64,000 nt of DNA from Gymnogyps californianus (GCF_018139145.2 NC_059477.1:29925502-29989501); one strand, 5' to 3'. Positions 41,302 to 53,895 are shown, numbered from the stretch's first letter. Program-made: numbers and translations. Notes: generated by a model not told the origin, from the letters alone.

Positions 41302-42020
41302 GCTGTCTGGTAAGGAAACAAATACTTTTTAATCTGAAAATGCTGGTTAAGTCAAACCTGAAACATTTTGCAAGGATGGATTATCATCAAAAAGATTTTT
41401 TTATGTTTTAGATGTGTGGTCATGCTGAAAGAGCTGAAGATGTGCTCTAGAAAAGCAAAATATCTCAGGGATTTTTAGGGCAGTCGCTGAGGAGGTTGGC
41501 TGCAGGCGGTGGGAAGAAGGTTAAACTGCAGGGTCCCAGCCCTTCCTCATACAGGTGTTTTGGATCTTGGTCTTCCACTTTCCCACAAGGACCTAAGTAT
41601 CTAAGCTATCAACTATTTAGGAGGGGATTGATCTCTTTTATCCCGATTCATTTGTGTATATTGGAGCACAGATAGCTCTTATGATCCAGGCAAGCTCTCT
41701 AATTACTGCTGGGATGTTTGCTGTCCTCTGCTAAATTCTCCTTTTTTTATCATGATACACACCCACTCCCCCACCCCTGCCCCAAAATAGGAAGCAAACA
41801 TGTAAACGTTTTTGAAGTCTTCATAATTTTTTGCAGAATAAGGAAAATAATTCATTTTATATTCAGTTTTGAAAATACCTGTTTTCTTTTACTGTTTTTT
41901 AAGGTATTTTAATTTTCTATCTCAGTATATTCTCTACTTAAGTTATGAAACTTTCTGTTTGCTTACGCCCTTGTCAAAGGATGTAGAAATAGTTTGCTGA
42001 GTGTGTAATTAAGTGAATCA

Positions 42021-42122
42021 CAGGCCCTGATCCTATGAAGTACTTAAGAAAGTAACTAGTATCGTTGGATAGGGCTAATAGCATCAAGTGTGCACATAAG
42101 TGCTTTGCTGGACTGGGATTGC
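42021..42122. repeat. Possible amniote palindromic MITE relic
   Basis: One edge reads CAGGCCCTGATCCTATGAAG and the other AAGTGCTTTGCTGGACTGGG. Both look like the termini of a palindromic non-autonomous DNA element common in reptiles and found as decayed copies in birds (forms such as GGCCCTGATCCTGCAAA... and ...GTGCTTTGCTGGATCGGGG). Internal symmetry is largely eroded. The assignment is from memory of the family. Confidence 0.45.
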
Positions 42123-42921
42123 ATGAGAATCATTAGAATCTTAGTTTTGAAAAGTGAAAGTCACATTTCAATTCTTGCATTTTATTTATCAGCACTTAGC
42201 GCAGGGTGTAGACTTGTGATGGTCACAGCTCCTTATCTGGAAAGTAAGAATTGCTTGTGCTTCCAAACTAGATATGGAAATCCAATCAAATTGACCTAGA
42301 CAGAAGATTCAGTAGTTTGACAAACCTTTTATCTATTCGTGTTGTAATTTAAAAAAAAAAAAAAAAGCAATGCTAATGTTTTTGTTATCGCTGTGTATTC
42401 TCATGTCTAATGAATGCACAGGCTTTGCAGAATAATGCATGAAAATCTTTGTGTATTTGCTGTTTTCTTTTCTTCATGCTTTTTCTCTGTAAAGCTTTTT
42501 GGTGTAAGCATTTTTTTTTTTTTTTCTGTTTTGCACTGAAATTAATTGCTTAATTGCCTCTAATATTGGGAGCCTAGTAGCTATGATGCCCAGCAATTAC
42601 AATGCTTTTTGAAGGGAAAATGCTGTTCTGAGTCTTAAAAAAAAAAAAACAAACCCAGACCCACAAAACAACCTTAAAATAGGGAGGGAGTGGACAATGG
42701 GCAGAAAGTAAAGGACTGAGTATTTTGGAATAAGGTTGTGTTGTAATTTGTAAGAAATTGTTTCATTATTGGATACCATGAATTTAGTACTCATTTTTCT
42801 TTTGTCTGCAATGGAGTTCTTTAACAATGGACTTGCTGTGTGTTGACCTTTCTTTGAAATATGACATTCTTGCATTTGCATTTTTTGATCTTTTTTTATT
42901 TTATTTTTGTTTTGCCTAAAG

Positions 42922-43076
42922 ACCCTGTGTGGACAGTAATGACCGCACGTTTCCGATTGCCTGCTGGCAGAACCTACAATGTACGAGCATCTGAGCTGGC
43001 ACGAGACAGGCAGCATACGGAGGTGGTCTGCAACATTCTTCTCCTGGATAACACTGTACAAGCTTTCAGAGTTAAT
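42922..43076 (+). CDS. PTPN4: PTPN4 coding exon 1 (start codon, residues 1-46)
   Basis: The acceptor AG is at 42920-42921 after a long T-rich tract, followed by 17 bases of 5'UTR. The start codon is at 42939-42941 with G at -3, and coding sequence runs to 43076 (46 codons, phase 0). The donor is GTAAGT at 43077. The product begins MTARFRLPAGRTYNVRASEL and ends QAFRVN, which is the start of the FERM F1 (ubiquitin-like) lobe preceded by a short basic tail. This start is chosen because it matches the known PTPN4 N-terminus and lies just after a splice acceptor. An alternative acceptor AG at 42935-42936 would shorten the 5'UTR without changing the protein. Confidence 0.95.
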
Positions 43077-46000
43077 GTAAGTAATTTGCTTATTGCAAAT
43101 CAGTATCACCGAGCTTGCTTTCCTTTGCTGGATTTGTATGGCTAGAGTTTGACTTTAAAAATAGTGTTAAGTACAGAATAGAAGGGGAAGTTATGTTCAG
43201 GCAGGCATGCTTGTACACGTACATACCAAGTCACTGTGAACTTAGTCATTCTGGCATCCTCTATAGTACTAACACATCTTCATTTCAAAATTGAATGTAC
43301 AAAGCATAATTTATTTCTAGTAATTCTCTTCATGGACTAATGTTGTGTAGTGGAAATGGAGGGCAGTTTTGCTACTGAGTTGAATGAGAAGCAAGCTTTT
43401 GTTTTGCTCCATTCTGGTTTTTGCCTTTTGAGCATGAGTAAGGTGTAATGGTAACTCTTCTCATGACTGTGTAGCTAACTATGTTCAATCATGTATATAG
43501 TTATATTTGGTTATGGCTATTATCTTAAAGTATCTCTTTGCTTTTTGCTTTTCTCAGATTATATCCTTGTTCTATGATTTCCCTTGCTTAAACTCACCAC
43601 CTTCAAATGCACTAATGAGGATGGCAGGAAAGAAAATAGGAAGGTGGTTGCTGAATGCTGAGAACTGTTACTGGGAAAAGTGAATAACTTTTACATATGA
43701 GCCTGGAATTTAAAATAGGTTATTCATCAGACTTTCTAATCTGTAATTCTTGATAAGGAGTTAAAATGAAAATGTTCATGATTTTGTGCATACATTCACA
43801 CAAGCGCAACCATTTTTTTTTGACTTCTTGAGGAAAAAAAAAACACAAACAACAGGCAAGGACCTCACAAGAAAACATTAAAGCATTTAAAGTGATCTTT
43901 GTATGAGAAGAACCAGAACTCAACAGGAAAGAAGCTGTGGGGTGTCCTGGGGCAGAAGAACTCAGCTTTTACTTTATAAGCTATAGAATTGATGGCTTAT
44001 GTGGAGAAAGGTTGAATAATGTGATGGTGAAAGTTACAGGTGGCATGATTATTAAAGTTTTTCAAGAGAAAATTGAACTTCAGCGAATGGAGTGAAGGAG
44101 TAGCTTGATATCAAATAAGGCTGTGGGACTTCAGATGGGAAGTGAGGGAGAAACTGAAGCAGTTCTCAAATCTATGTGAACAAGTTTAATTTGGTCTATT
44201 TGAAAGCATTCTGATGCTCAATAATTACATTGAATTCTGATATCCAGTGTTCAGTGAGGATATTGATACATTTCAATGTTTTAGGGAAGATTTGTGGGAG
44301 TGATTGCATTTCTCTGTTCTGTAATCAGGTGGTTAGAGCCTGTGCAGCCTGCAGCTGCCTATCAGAGGAGAGAAATCTCTGTTATCTAGCAAAAACTTGC
44401 AAGCATCCAGTGTCAAGTGGCTTAAGATTTTCAGGTAGACTTGGTGGTTATTTGTTTTAGATATTTCAATCAAGATAGAAGGTTTTAGGATGTTCTCTTA
44501 AGGCATTTTTGTAGTTCATTCAGGAGCTAATTAACTTTTCAGGACTTCCGAGTAGTTAAGGGTGGGAATTTTGGATGATGAAGCTGGGAGAGGCACGACC
44601 AAGGACTTTAACATCAAGCCTCATTTCCTTTCTGGGATAATTTCTCCTATATCCCTTTTCCCTTTTTCTCTACAATATTCCGCTGCTTTTCTGTATCTCT
44701 TATCTTCTCATCCTTGCTAACAGTTTGTCGGTCTATACTGCCTGACAAAAAGCAGTATGTGCAGAATGTAGTTGGAGACAAAGCATTAAAAGTGCATGAG
44801 AAATTGAAAGTGTTGTGTTCTTTGCTTTCAGGTGCGTGAGTTTTCCATTAAAATATCTGTCTTGCAGTTTTTTGTTTGCTTATAAGAGTTGGCTAAAATA
44901 AGGAATAATTGTTGTACGATAAGTATGGGAGATTATGCTTCTTTTTGATCTAGGTGTTCAAAAGCGGTATGTTGTTAGAGAATGCTAGTGCCTGTCTGGA
45001 GTAGAATCACCAGTTATAAATCCTCAAACATCTATTCTGTCTCTCCCAAGAAAAATTTATGTAATATGTTCTTACCACCTCCCTAGCATACTAAATATTT
45101 TAGTTGCATGGATCACGCTTTACTGCTTATACAGATCAGCCTGCAAGTTTGTCTATTAAAACTGAGTTTAGGGAGTAAAAAGTTCCTTGGTGCTCAACAT
45201 TTTGATTTCTGGTCTTAGCCTCAGTCTGTTTTTTCAAAAACAGGGAGTAATAAAGTATTCAATCATAGCAAATATATGCTAACCTACATGGTATACAAGT
45301 TTCCAGGGTTTATAGCAGTGTTTTACTTTATTGTGGTTGACACAATACTTGGCAATAAATATTTATGGAATTGTTTTCAAAATAGGAAGAACAAAGATAA
45401 CATCAAATAAATTAGCAAGGTTTTTTTCTCGTGGTGATTGCTATAGGTATTCTGTATGCTAATGATTGTAAAGTTTAATCATCTGGAGTATACAGTGCTG
45501 TATTAATAAAAATGTACTCAAATGCTATTTCTTCTCCAACAGCAAAGTACTGATCACAGACAATGTCTCTTGATAATTTCTGTGGCGTGTTCTAAGTTCA
45601 CATTTCAACCAGCCTTTTCCATTGATCTGCAAAATAGGCATTCTTTGTGCTAAGCCTTACCTTGTATAGAGCATAACAAATCAAATCAAATAATCCCTGT
45701 GGATTGTAGCCAGACAAAGGTTGTTTTGATTGCAGGCAGAAGAATCAGTTGGAAATAACCTGTGCATATGTTTGAAGAGTAGAAATTCTGTCTATAAAAT
45801 GATCTGCTTACCAAATGAAGAACTGCTTCGTCCCTGAAAAGCATACTTCATAGAACGCATAGCTGGAAGAAGTGAGGCTGACTGGAGTTAATAATGTGCT
45901 CAGGATGATTTGCATTACCGTAAACCTGCTTCTTCAAGATCAAATTGCTTTAATTGGTTTTAATTAATTGTTTAAATACCTCAAATAGTATCTTTTCCAT

Positions 46001-46459
46001 GCAGGCTGACTTAATTGTATTCCCTGAAAGCCAGTGCATGGATATGGAGATCACACTAAACTTGAGGGAAAACTCAGTCAAGGTAGATGGGATGAGTTGT
46101 TCTGTGAGCAAGGCTAGTGGGTTAGTGGTCATGGACAAATGTTTCAATTTGGAGCCTTTATTATCTCAGAATTCTCCTCTTAATGAAGCCTCAACTTAAT
46201 GAACTTACACTCTAATGGAAGTAAAATCTAAAAATCTGTAAAATAACCCAAACAAAAAAAAAAACCAAAACACAAAACCCCCACCAACACCCCTGTAATT
46301 TTAGAAGTGAAAATTTTCAGTAATGTAATCTTCAGTATTACTTAGTTGCTTCCCTTTTTTCTTTGACTAAAAAAATAATAGCCTGCTTGGAAACTTTTTT
46401 TAAAGCAAGATAACTTTTTGCAAAGCTAATGTAAGCTGTAGAATGAAAGGAGACAGTAG

Positions 46460-46680
46460 TGCAGCGCTAGCTGTTTGGGGATGCGCTTGCTTGAGTTGCA
46501 ACCCAAGTATTGCGGTGAGCTGCGAGAGGAGAGGTTGCAGTGTTATCATTAGTGAAGGAGCAGCACAGCCTTCTGCAGACCTGTGAGCAGCAGGGCCGTC
46601 TGACCCCCTCCAGGAAAGCCCGGGACCTGTCATCCCATTCCTCTGTCATCAGAAGTCCCAATTTGTTTGGACTGACACGG
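46460..46680. promoter_or_regulatory. Smaller CpG-denser patch in intron 2
   Basis: At least seven CpGs in 220 bp, including GCAGCGCTAG, a GCGGTGAGCTGCGAG segment and GCCCGGG, between AT-rich flanks. Function unknown; possibly regulatory or an unrecognised old insertion. Confidence 0.2.
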
Positions 46681-49315
46681 CAGCAATATCTCCTGGTGTT
46701 TGCTGTAGATGCAGCCTATTCTGTTGGCCAGCAACAAAACCAGAATGTCAGTAATACAAATGGGGAAGATGGTGGTAGTTGGTAAGCAGGCATTAAACCT
46801 ATGTAATTGCAGATGTTTTCCTAAATTTTCAAACATGGGTGTTTGTAAACAGCTAACAATCATTTCGCAATTAGAAATTAATGTGTATATATCTAGTGGT
46901 ACTAGATGTTAGCTACTAGATGATAGATACTTCATAAAGTGCAGTTAATGTATTGATGACTCGTGTTGATGTCAAATTTGTTCTGAAAGGCCAAAATTTG
47001 TTAGACATCCTGCCTCCAGCAATGACTAATAAGAAGTACGCATAATATTCTAATATTCCAATTGAGAAAAAATGTTGATATGTTTTGTATCTAACTACTG
47101 CAATTTTATGTTAGATAGTTCCCATTTTTAATATGTTTTTCCATTATTCCCTGTTTTAAGAGGAAATATTAATGTTTAACTTTATCAGTAGGAATAAAGC
47201 AAGTTTCTTTTTATTCTAATCCACATTTATTTTTGGTTATGATAGTATTACAAATATTTTGGACCTTTCACAACAAGCAAGATTGTGACGTTCACCTGCT
47301 CTGGCAAGCTGCAACATCATTATATAAATATCAGAGATGGGTTAAAATGAGGTCTGGTTTTACTAGATGCTTATCTTTATTTTGCACTGAGAGTAAAACA
47401 TTGTGATCAAAACAAATGCTTCATGTTGAAACTAGTCTTCTCTTACCAAATTTGCTGGTCTATTGCAGGAGAAATACATTCCTTGCGGTCGTGAAATGAC
47501 GTTCTGTATTACTAAATTCAAACTGATCAGCAAGTTCTAAGCATTTTCTTTAGGAAACATCTATTCAGTTATTTAAGAAACAGTATAAATTCTCAGGTGT
47601 AGATTGGAAAAAAGCTACAGAATTGATATCTGCATGTTATTTGAAGAAGTAACATGTCAGCTGTGGTAAATGTAAGCCTAAACTTGGGTTCCAAATGTCT
47701 CCTGTTTTCTGATAGTTACTATCATAAGTTCTTAGTTTGAGTTCTGATTTAAATCTACATGGGGAAAAATGCCAAGAAGCAATTAGTGTTGCTATGTAAT
47801 TTTAAAATTAGTTTTATTTGCTGAAAAAATTGTACTGATTACTGGTTTATTTCAAAATATATCAGAAACTCCTAATTTAGTAAAAATGAAAGTGACTATT
47901 TTTGGATTGTATATAAAAATTGCCTTATGCATTTATACTGTTGTGTATTTATTGTGTTAACATCTGGTTTTTTTCTTTGCTTGTTGTTAGTTATTGGAAA
48001 GTAAATTTTTCAGTAGTGAACTTTTTAACAATGCTGCTCCTACTGGCTGTTCATTTTGTTAAACATCAGGAAATTTTCTCTGTATGATTTTTTTTAAAAA
48101 TAAGATCTTCTTTCAAAGTAAATATAGCAATTCTTAGATCACTTTAACTTAGCCAGATTTATATGGCACCTGAAATATATGCCTTATGTAATTTCAACTT
48201 AAATGCGCAGAGCTATGGTTATTATTGTCCTGCTGGAATAATAATTTCAAGCATAATTTGTTGGTAACTATTTTCTAATTTTTTTATTATTATTAAATAA
48301 ATTATCAAGCTTCTTAGAGTTTTTAGCCCCCAGTAGATGGTTTTGACAGTTTACTCAACGTCAGTGTAATTTCAGCTGAACAAAAAAATGAGTTTTGATA
48401 GAATGGTTTTAAATGTTAACAAATGTCTGAATGGGATTTGTAGATTTTTCATGTATATGGATATTAATGAAATTCTTGCAACCTTCTTTTGACCTTTTAG
48501 TTACATACTTCTGTTTTAACAGCTGTAAAAGTAAACTGTTGTATAATCTCTATGAGAAGAGAGGTCATTTGGGAGCAGAACAGCAGTTTTTTTGTTTTAA
48601 AACTTTAAAAATATCTTATTGCCTACAGTAAACAAGGCAAGATGTATCAAATCCACTATAGTGTCAATAATGCTTGGCACCTAGAAGATTATTAGAAGCT
48701 TGCTTGGTGTCAGCGAAGTAGAAAATCTGGGTGGAAAACGTATCAGTCATCTCTTTCATAATTTTTTTTGTTTGACAGTTGTTCTTGCAGAATTTTTCCT
48801 CATCTTTTGTACTTCAAGAAGTGATGACACTTTAACTTCTTTGGGAAACTCCCTTCAGATTTCACCAAATGTATTTATTGAGTCCTGTCATAATGGCACA
48901 GTCAGCATCTCGTTTACTGTGTTGGCAGTATTTTCAGGTTAGGCAAAAAATTTTTAGGTACCAACAACTACAGATTATTTTTATATCATTTTGAGGGCAA
49001 GATTTGTCCCCGTAGTAGGAATCAAGTTTGTTCACTTGTCTCTGAAAAGCAATGTTACTGTTATTCAGTTTATTTGAATTAGTTCATTTAGAGTGAAGTG
49101 GTATCTTTGAGAGAACGCATTTAAATGACACTTCTCAGTTAGATATTTGGCTGCTTCAGCTGTCTATGCCATTTAACTTTGGAAACATTTTCAATATGCT
49201 GGTTAATTTAGATTCAGGAATAGATTTTCAGGTAAAATAAGAATAACTTGTACAGACCTGTACTTTTAAATTCAGTGACCCAAACAAGGCTACAAAGTTC
49301 TTTGTCAAATCCTAG

Positions 49316-49399
49316 CCTTCTTTTTCTTTTCCCTCTTTTCCCTCTTTTCCCTCTTTTCCCTCTTTTCCCTCTTTTCCCCTCTTTTCCCCTCTTTTCCCT
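49316..49399 (+). repeat. Polypyrimidine minisatellite, 9-bp unit CTCTTTTCC
   Basis: 84 consecutive pyrimidines without a single purine. From about 49330 the tract is a tandem array of CTCTTTTCC, with the last two units expanded to 10 bp by an extra C. It lies about 310 bp upstream of coding exon 2. Such homopurine-homopyrimidine arrays can form triplex DNA and are prone to length change. The array is outside the immediate acceptor region. Confidence 0.9.
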
Positions 49400-49709
49400 A
49401 GTACTCCTTTTAAATATCAAATTTGGCTAATGAATGGCTTTCAGGAATAATCATGTAGCTAGCTGAGAAGTGAGAAATTCTTACTGTCAGAAAATGGCAA
49501 AGAGGAAAAATAATAATTCCTTACATATGTTTCAAAAAGAGAGATGAAGCTCGTTTAAAAATAGTGCTCCTGGGATACACTTTGTGATATTTAAAATTTA
49601 GGCTGCTAGAGCACATCTGAAGGAATGTGTATGTGCTTTGCCTGCCTGAAGTCTGTGTGTCCAATTATATATTTGTTCATTAAAAAATAAATGTATTTGT
49701 TCTCTGCAG

Positions 49710-49817
49710 AAACATGATCAGGGACAAGTTCTATTGGATGTAGTCTTCAAGCATCTCGATTTGACAGAGAGAGATTACTTTGGTTTACAGTTGGCTGATG
49801 AATCTACTGATAACCCT
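49710..49817 (+). CDS. PTPN4: PTPN4 coding exon 2 (residues 47-82)
   Basis: Exactly 36 codons, phase 0 at both ends, acceptor TCTCTGCAG and donor GTAAGT. The product starts [20 protein letters not shown] and ends DESTDNP. It forms the central part of the F1 lobe, where the [12 protein letters not shown] helix and the YFGLQ strand are typical of the ubiquitin-like fold. No frameshift or stop is present. Confidence 0.97.
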
Positions 49818-52800
49818 GTAAGTTGACTCTGTTTTATAAATACGATTTTATGAATTATAATCATGTTCATCACTGTGCTCTGTGTCATTGTAAAGACAAA
49901 CAAATAGAAGCCAGTGCAGTATTGTGCCATCTTCTCAACTGTGTCATTTGAGTGGGTCAGTATCACCTTGTAATGATAAAACTAAATGTTAATAGTTACA
50001 AGTTTGGAGTAAAATGTTGAAATCTGTGCTTACGAAATAATACCTTAAAAGGATATTGCTTGTTTTATTGTCTCTATTTACTAGACTGCATGATCATTGT
50101 CAGTTGGGATAAGAAATAGTAACTCTTTTTTAATTTTTCTTTTTTAAAAATTTTTTTTTTCCATTAGGACTTACCAAAAAAATGAGGGGTTTTTAGATTG
50201 TCCTGTACAGTGTTTTTGTTTCTAGCCCAGCTACCTGGTAGGCCTTTTAATAGTGCTCCATATAGTCCACTATCTGACAAGGGCCGTCAGCTCATCACCT
50301 TAACAGAGGAAGGAAGGGACTCCTTTGAAAATGAATGTTTATAATAGTTCATGCACTTTAATTGAAAGGAAATTCCATGGGACTGAAATTTTGTAAATCA
50401 CCAGTAGAAACTAATAGATCCAGCTGTAATGTTCAGTGACTCTAATAGTTATAGCTGTACTGCTGAGATCATGATTGCTTGAAGAATACTTCTTGAATAC
50501 TTTCTTTTATAGGTATCAAATGTTCAATACTTGTTTTAAAATGCAATTTAACTAAGTATTATTCCTTATAATACAGTTCTTTACCTAATTCTCATTATAT
50601 GCGTGTCACAGTGATAGGGTCTAAATTTATCTCCCAACTTGTGTGTCAAAAGTCATCTTTGTTCACAAAATGTGCAAAATGTGATCTATAGAGATAAGTG
50701 ACACTGTAAAGTGTTAATCATTCAGTAACTAAGGTGAATTTCAGAAGATAGTGCAACTTTATTTGGTAAGTGCAGTTTTCATCTACTGTTGTTTTACCAT
50801 CAAGAGTGACTGTTCTAAATAGAAGGAATACTTTTTTTATCTTACTAAAAGGTTGGGTTTTTTTCTTTTTACTTATTTTTAATGTCTTTTTTAATGTAGA
50901 AGAGGAAGAAAGAAGTCACAATACAGCCAAAATTTTTTTTCTGCCTGAATAGTGAACTGCTTCCACATTTCTTTCTTCTCTGAAGCAAATTATTCTTAAT
51001 TATATTCTTTTTCTAAATTCTGGTAGTGTTAAGATTATTAATTTGAATAAAGCTGTATAGCACAGTTGTAGATATTTAACGAAGTTTTCTTTTGTAACTT
51101 TGTGGGTAGTTCTGTTAAGACATTGGCAGGCTGGCCTCATTTAACCTTTTTATTCTAAACTTTGTTTGCAGGCTGAAAAGACATCAGCATGCTGTAGAAA
51201 AGGCTGAATTACTTTTCAGCTTTGTTTAAGAGATATAATTGAATATCACTCGATACTTTACACAACATTCAGAAATTTGTAGTGTTTCTCATTCTCATTT
51301 ATCTGGCTTTCCAAAGCTTAGACAGCTTTGGAAAAGGGAGTGAGGGTGGAGCGAATACTGCCAGTGTGGGTGCTGCAGTGCCCTGGGCAGGAGGGAGTGA
51401 GGCAGGGATCATTGCTGGGAGAGGAGAGAGTACAGAAATGGCTCTCCAAAGGACTGGGGTACAAACTTCATGGATCCCCAAGTCTATCTGCCTCTCAGAC
51501 TTACTGGGATTTAAATGGGGTAACATCTTGCTAGCAGCACCTTGATTCATAAAGTTCTGGTACTTCTGCCTAAATCCTGTCAACTTCAGCTTCTTTGCAC
51601 TATTAGTTGGTTTAACGCTCTGCAGTTTCCCAGAGAGAAAATCGCCTTTTGTATTTGGATCCAATGATATCACTTGAAAGCATGGATATTACCTGTTAAA
51701 TATGGTTCAAAAAAAAGTTAGTGGTTTGAGCTATGCTAGTACATACCAAATTGATCTTTACAACTAGAAGGAAATGTAAATACAAGCTTTTCTGCTAGGC
51801 ATTTCAGTTCCAGGTTTTCTGGATTAACTGTGATCTCAAACAGTACTTCCCACAAAAAAAAAAAAAGAAATCCGAGGATTATCAGTCAGATCTGTGCATT
51901 TATCAGATATATTGGATCATAACCCCTTGCTTAAAGATACTCAAGTATCTCTCACCATGTTTTGAAAGATTCTTATATAAAATTCGTGTGTATCCCTGGC
52001 TGGAGAGTCCTTTCTAAAGCCTTTACATTTAGTCTTAAAAGTTAATTGATCCTGTCTGAGGTTTTTTTGACATCACACTCTTTAAGCTGTATCAAACCAT
52101 CTCTTTAGTTCCTCTTAAGTAATGTACTACAAGGATACAGCATTTGGATGTAGTCATCATTATTTGTTATTCCCAATGAATAAAAAGACTCAGAACTAAC
52201 TTCAGATCCATAGTGTGTGTCAGATAGCTCAGGTACCTCTGTGTGTTTGCTTCCTACTCCCTCACATGAAAAAAATAAAAAGCCCTGTGATAATTGTGAG
52301 GTAGTTACATGCCATACAGGGTTAGGTCTCTGTCACTTCATAGGAACTGTGGCCGTATAACTGTTTGCTGAGGCTTGTGGGCTTGCATTGCAAGGCAGGA
52401 TGAGGAATCGAACAGTGTATATAACTAAGATAGACTTATGAGTTAACTGAACTATGTTGGTATGTGCAGGGTCTGCTGGGTTGCTGGTGGGGAGTGGTTT
52501 AAACAACTTGTAGGGCTTTCCAGAGAACCATACTTCTGTCTGAAATTTGCAGCATTGATTTTTATAAAGATCTGTCTGTACTTCCTCATAGCAGCATTCT
52601 CCCGTAGAGACAATCAAGATTGGGAGCTGTTTGGTAAAATTGTTCTGTAGTCCTTAATCCAGTAGGCTGAGTGCTGAGCCTCTGGTTTCCAAGATCCCAA
52701 TTAGCGACTTACCAGAGATGACACTCAGGCTGACAATTTGAAGAGAATCTGTGAGTCGGTGGGATCACTCCCTGGTTGTGTCAGACCTGCAAAATGCAGA

Positions 52801-53247
52801 GTCAAAAGCACTGGAACTAGTTTAAGCAAATTAGCTTCTGAGTTGGGTAAATTAGCCTGCTTATAGCTCTTCACTGCCACAGTTAGTTCACCTTAGATAA
52901 TCAGTTTAAAGAGTAGCTGAGGATCGTTAAATACACCATAATTGAGTTCTAACCTCTCTCAGGCTCATGTGACAATCATAGAACCAAGTCATAGTCGAAT
53001 TACCACTGTAAGAGACAGATATCTGGACAACAGAGGTTAATCTTGGGGAAGGAAGAACAATAGCAACTGTTGATGATAATGTTGGTGTCTTCCCAGAATC
53101 AGTAACAAGACTTTGTATGCCAGTAAGACGTTTTGGTAAAAGACCAAGTAAAAAGTAATAGAAAAGCAACAGTTTCTTGATGTATAAGGCTATAATTTGT
53201 ACTTTTTTGTTTCTCTAAAGTTGATGTTATAATTTGTCTCTTTCCAG
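49818..53247 (+). other. PTPN4: PTPN4 intron 3
   Basis: 3.4 kb, GTAAGT donor and TTTCCAG acceptor. A moderately GC-richer patch around 51330-51540 has short open frames on both strands without recognisable domains. I identify no repeat family or RNA gene here. Confidence 0.85.
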
Positions 53248-53290
53248 AGGTGGTTGGATCCAAATAAACCTATCAGGAAACAATTAAAAA
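53248..53290 (+). CDS. PTPN4: PTPN4 coding exon 3 (43-nt microexon, residues 83-97)
   Basis: 43 nt, entering in phase 0 and leaving in phase 1. It encodes RWLDPNKPIRKQLK plus the first base of R97; the acceptor is TTTCCAG and the donor GTGAGT. Residues W84 to D113, across this exon and the next, fit the first FERM-domain signature: W-L, then K89, I91, Q94, and F109-F110 followed by D113. This is the F1-to-F2 linker region. The exon is split from the next one by an intron of only 97 bp. Confidence 0.96.
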
Positions 53291-53387
53291 GTGAGTACAT
53301 GTATGTATTTGGTCAATTCATATATCACTATTATGCTGTTTTTCCAGGGTACCCTGATTAATGAGAAATAACTTTTCTTGACCGTAG

Positions 53388-53466
53388 GAGGATCTCCTCA
53401 CAGTTTGAACTTCAGGGTTAAGTTTTTTGTAAGTGACCCAAACAAGCTCCAAGAAGAATATACAAG
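53388..53466 (+). CDS. PTPN4: PTPN4 coding exon 4 (residues 97-123)
   Basis: 79 nt, acceptor CCGTAG and donor GTAGGT, entering in phase 1 and leaving in phase 2. It encodes the RGSPHSLNFRVKFFVSDPNK segment and continues to LQEEYTR. It completes FERM signature 1 (F109, F110, D113) and begins the F2 lobe. The reading frame is intact. Relative to the human protein as I remember it, H101 replaces a tyrosine; all flanking residues are the same. Confidence 0.96.
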
Positions 53467-53874
53467 GTAGGTCTAGTTAATTTACAATGAAACATTTTTC
53501 TAAAAGGCTTATGTTTAAGGGGAAAACAATCATTAATTTCTTTGAGGTATAACATGGAAATTTTCTTTTAAGTCATTTTTGTGTCATATGTGCAAGCTTC
53601 TAATTTTTGCCTAATAATTACAGATATGAACTATGCAGTTGCACCAAATCAATATAACAAAAAGCCTCTGTGAATAAATTTACAAATTTATATGCAAAGT
53701 GAAGTAACTACATGAAGAAAATACTACCAAGTAGAAACAGAAAAGGGAAAATAGAGAAGAGAGGAAAAACTTAATCCTACTATTCACCAATGAGTACAAA
53801 TTTAATTTTATCCTTACTTGTGTTCTCCTTTGTGATTAAAAAATTCCTGCGCTTTCTGCATTTTTTTCTTGATT

Positions 53875-53895
53875 CCCTCCTCCCCCTCCCCCCCC
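53875..53895 (-). other. C-rich tract in intron 5
   Basis: Runs of 3, 5 and 8 C separated by TCCT and T. The 8-C run must be split to give four G tracts on the minus strand, so quadruplex potential is borderline. Confidence 0.35.

Larger units (their letters stand above)
46..42921 (+). other. PTPN4: PTPN4 intron 1 (partial at its 5' end)
   Basis: About 42.9 kb between the CpG-rich edge and the acceptor of the exon that carries the start codon. Open frames here are short (mostly 60-126 codons), occur on both strands and show no recognisable domains. I see no protein gene, tRNA, rRNA or known small RNA. What I could pick out is listed separately: a solo LTR, SINE/MITE/CR1 relics, G-quadruplex tracts, a purine tract, CpG-dense islets and a candidate degenerate coding block. 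Homopolymer runs of 15-16 bases also occur at 79-93 (T), 4588-4603 (A), 18990-19004 (A), 42351-42366 (A) and 42511-42525 (T). A long first intron is expected for this gene. Undetected non-coding 5'UTR exons or enhancers are possible. Confidence 0.8.
43077..49709 (+). other. PTPN4: PTPN4 intron 2
   Basis: 6.6 kb, GTAAGT donor and a CAG acceptor. It contains a CpG-denser patch at 46460-46680 and the polypyrimidine minisatellite at 49316-49399. An A/C-rich low-complexity stretch lies near 46254-46295. I see no other gene or recognisable repeat. Confidence 0.85.

Noticed and set aside
42597..43109. 170-codon minus-strand open frame overlapping the first coding exon
   Set aside because: It is the antisense shadow of PTPN4 coding exon 1 plus flanking intron; no recognisable domain, and low-complexity A/T-derived residues make up much of it.
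48777..48938. Open segment bounded by TTTGACAG and a TTTTCAG/GTTAGG donor in intron 2, as a possible extra exon
   Set aside because: The known protein passes directly from coding exon 1 to coding exon 2 without it, the donor is weak, and its open frame has no similarity to the FERM domain.
49214..49420. 68-codon minus-strand frame rich in K-R-G repeats
   Set aside because: Translation of the polypyrimidine minisatellite; repeat artefact.
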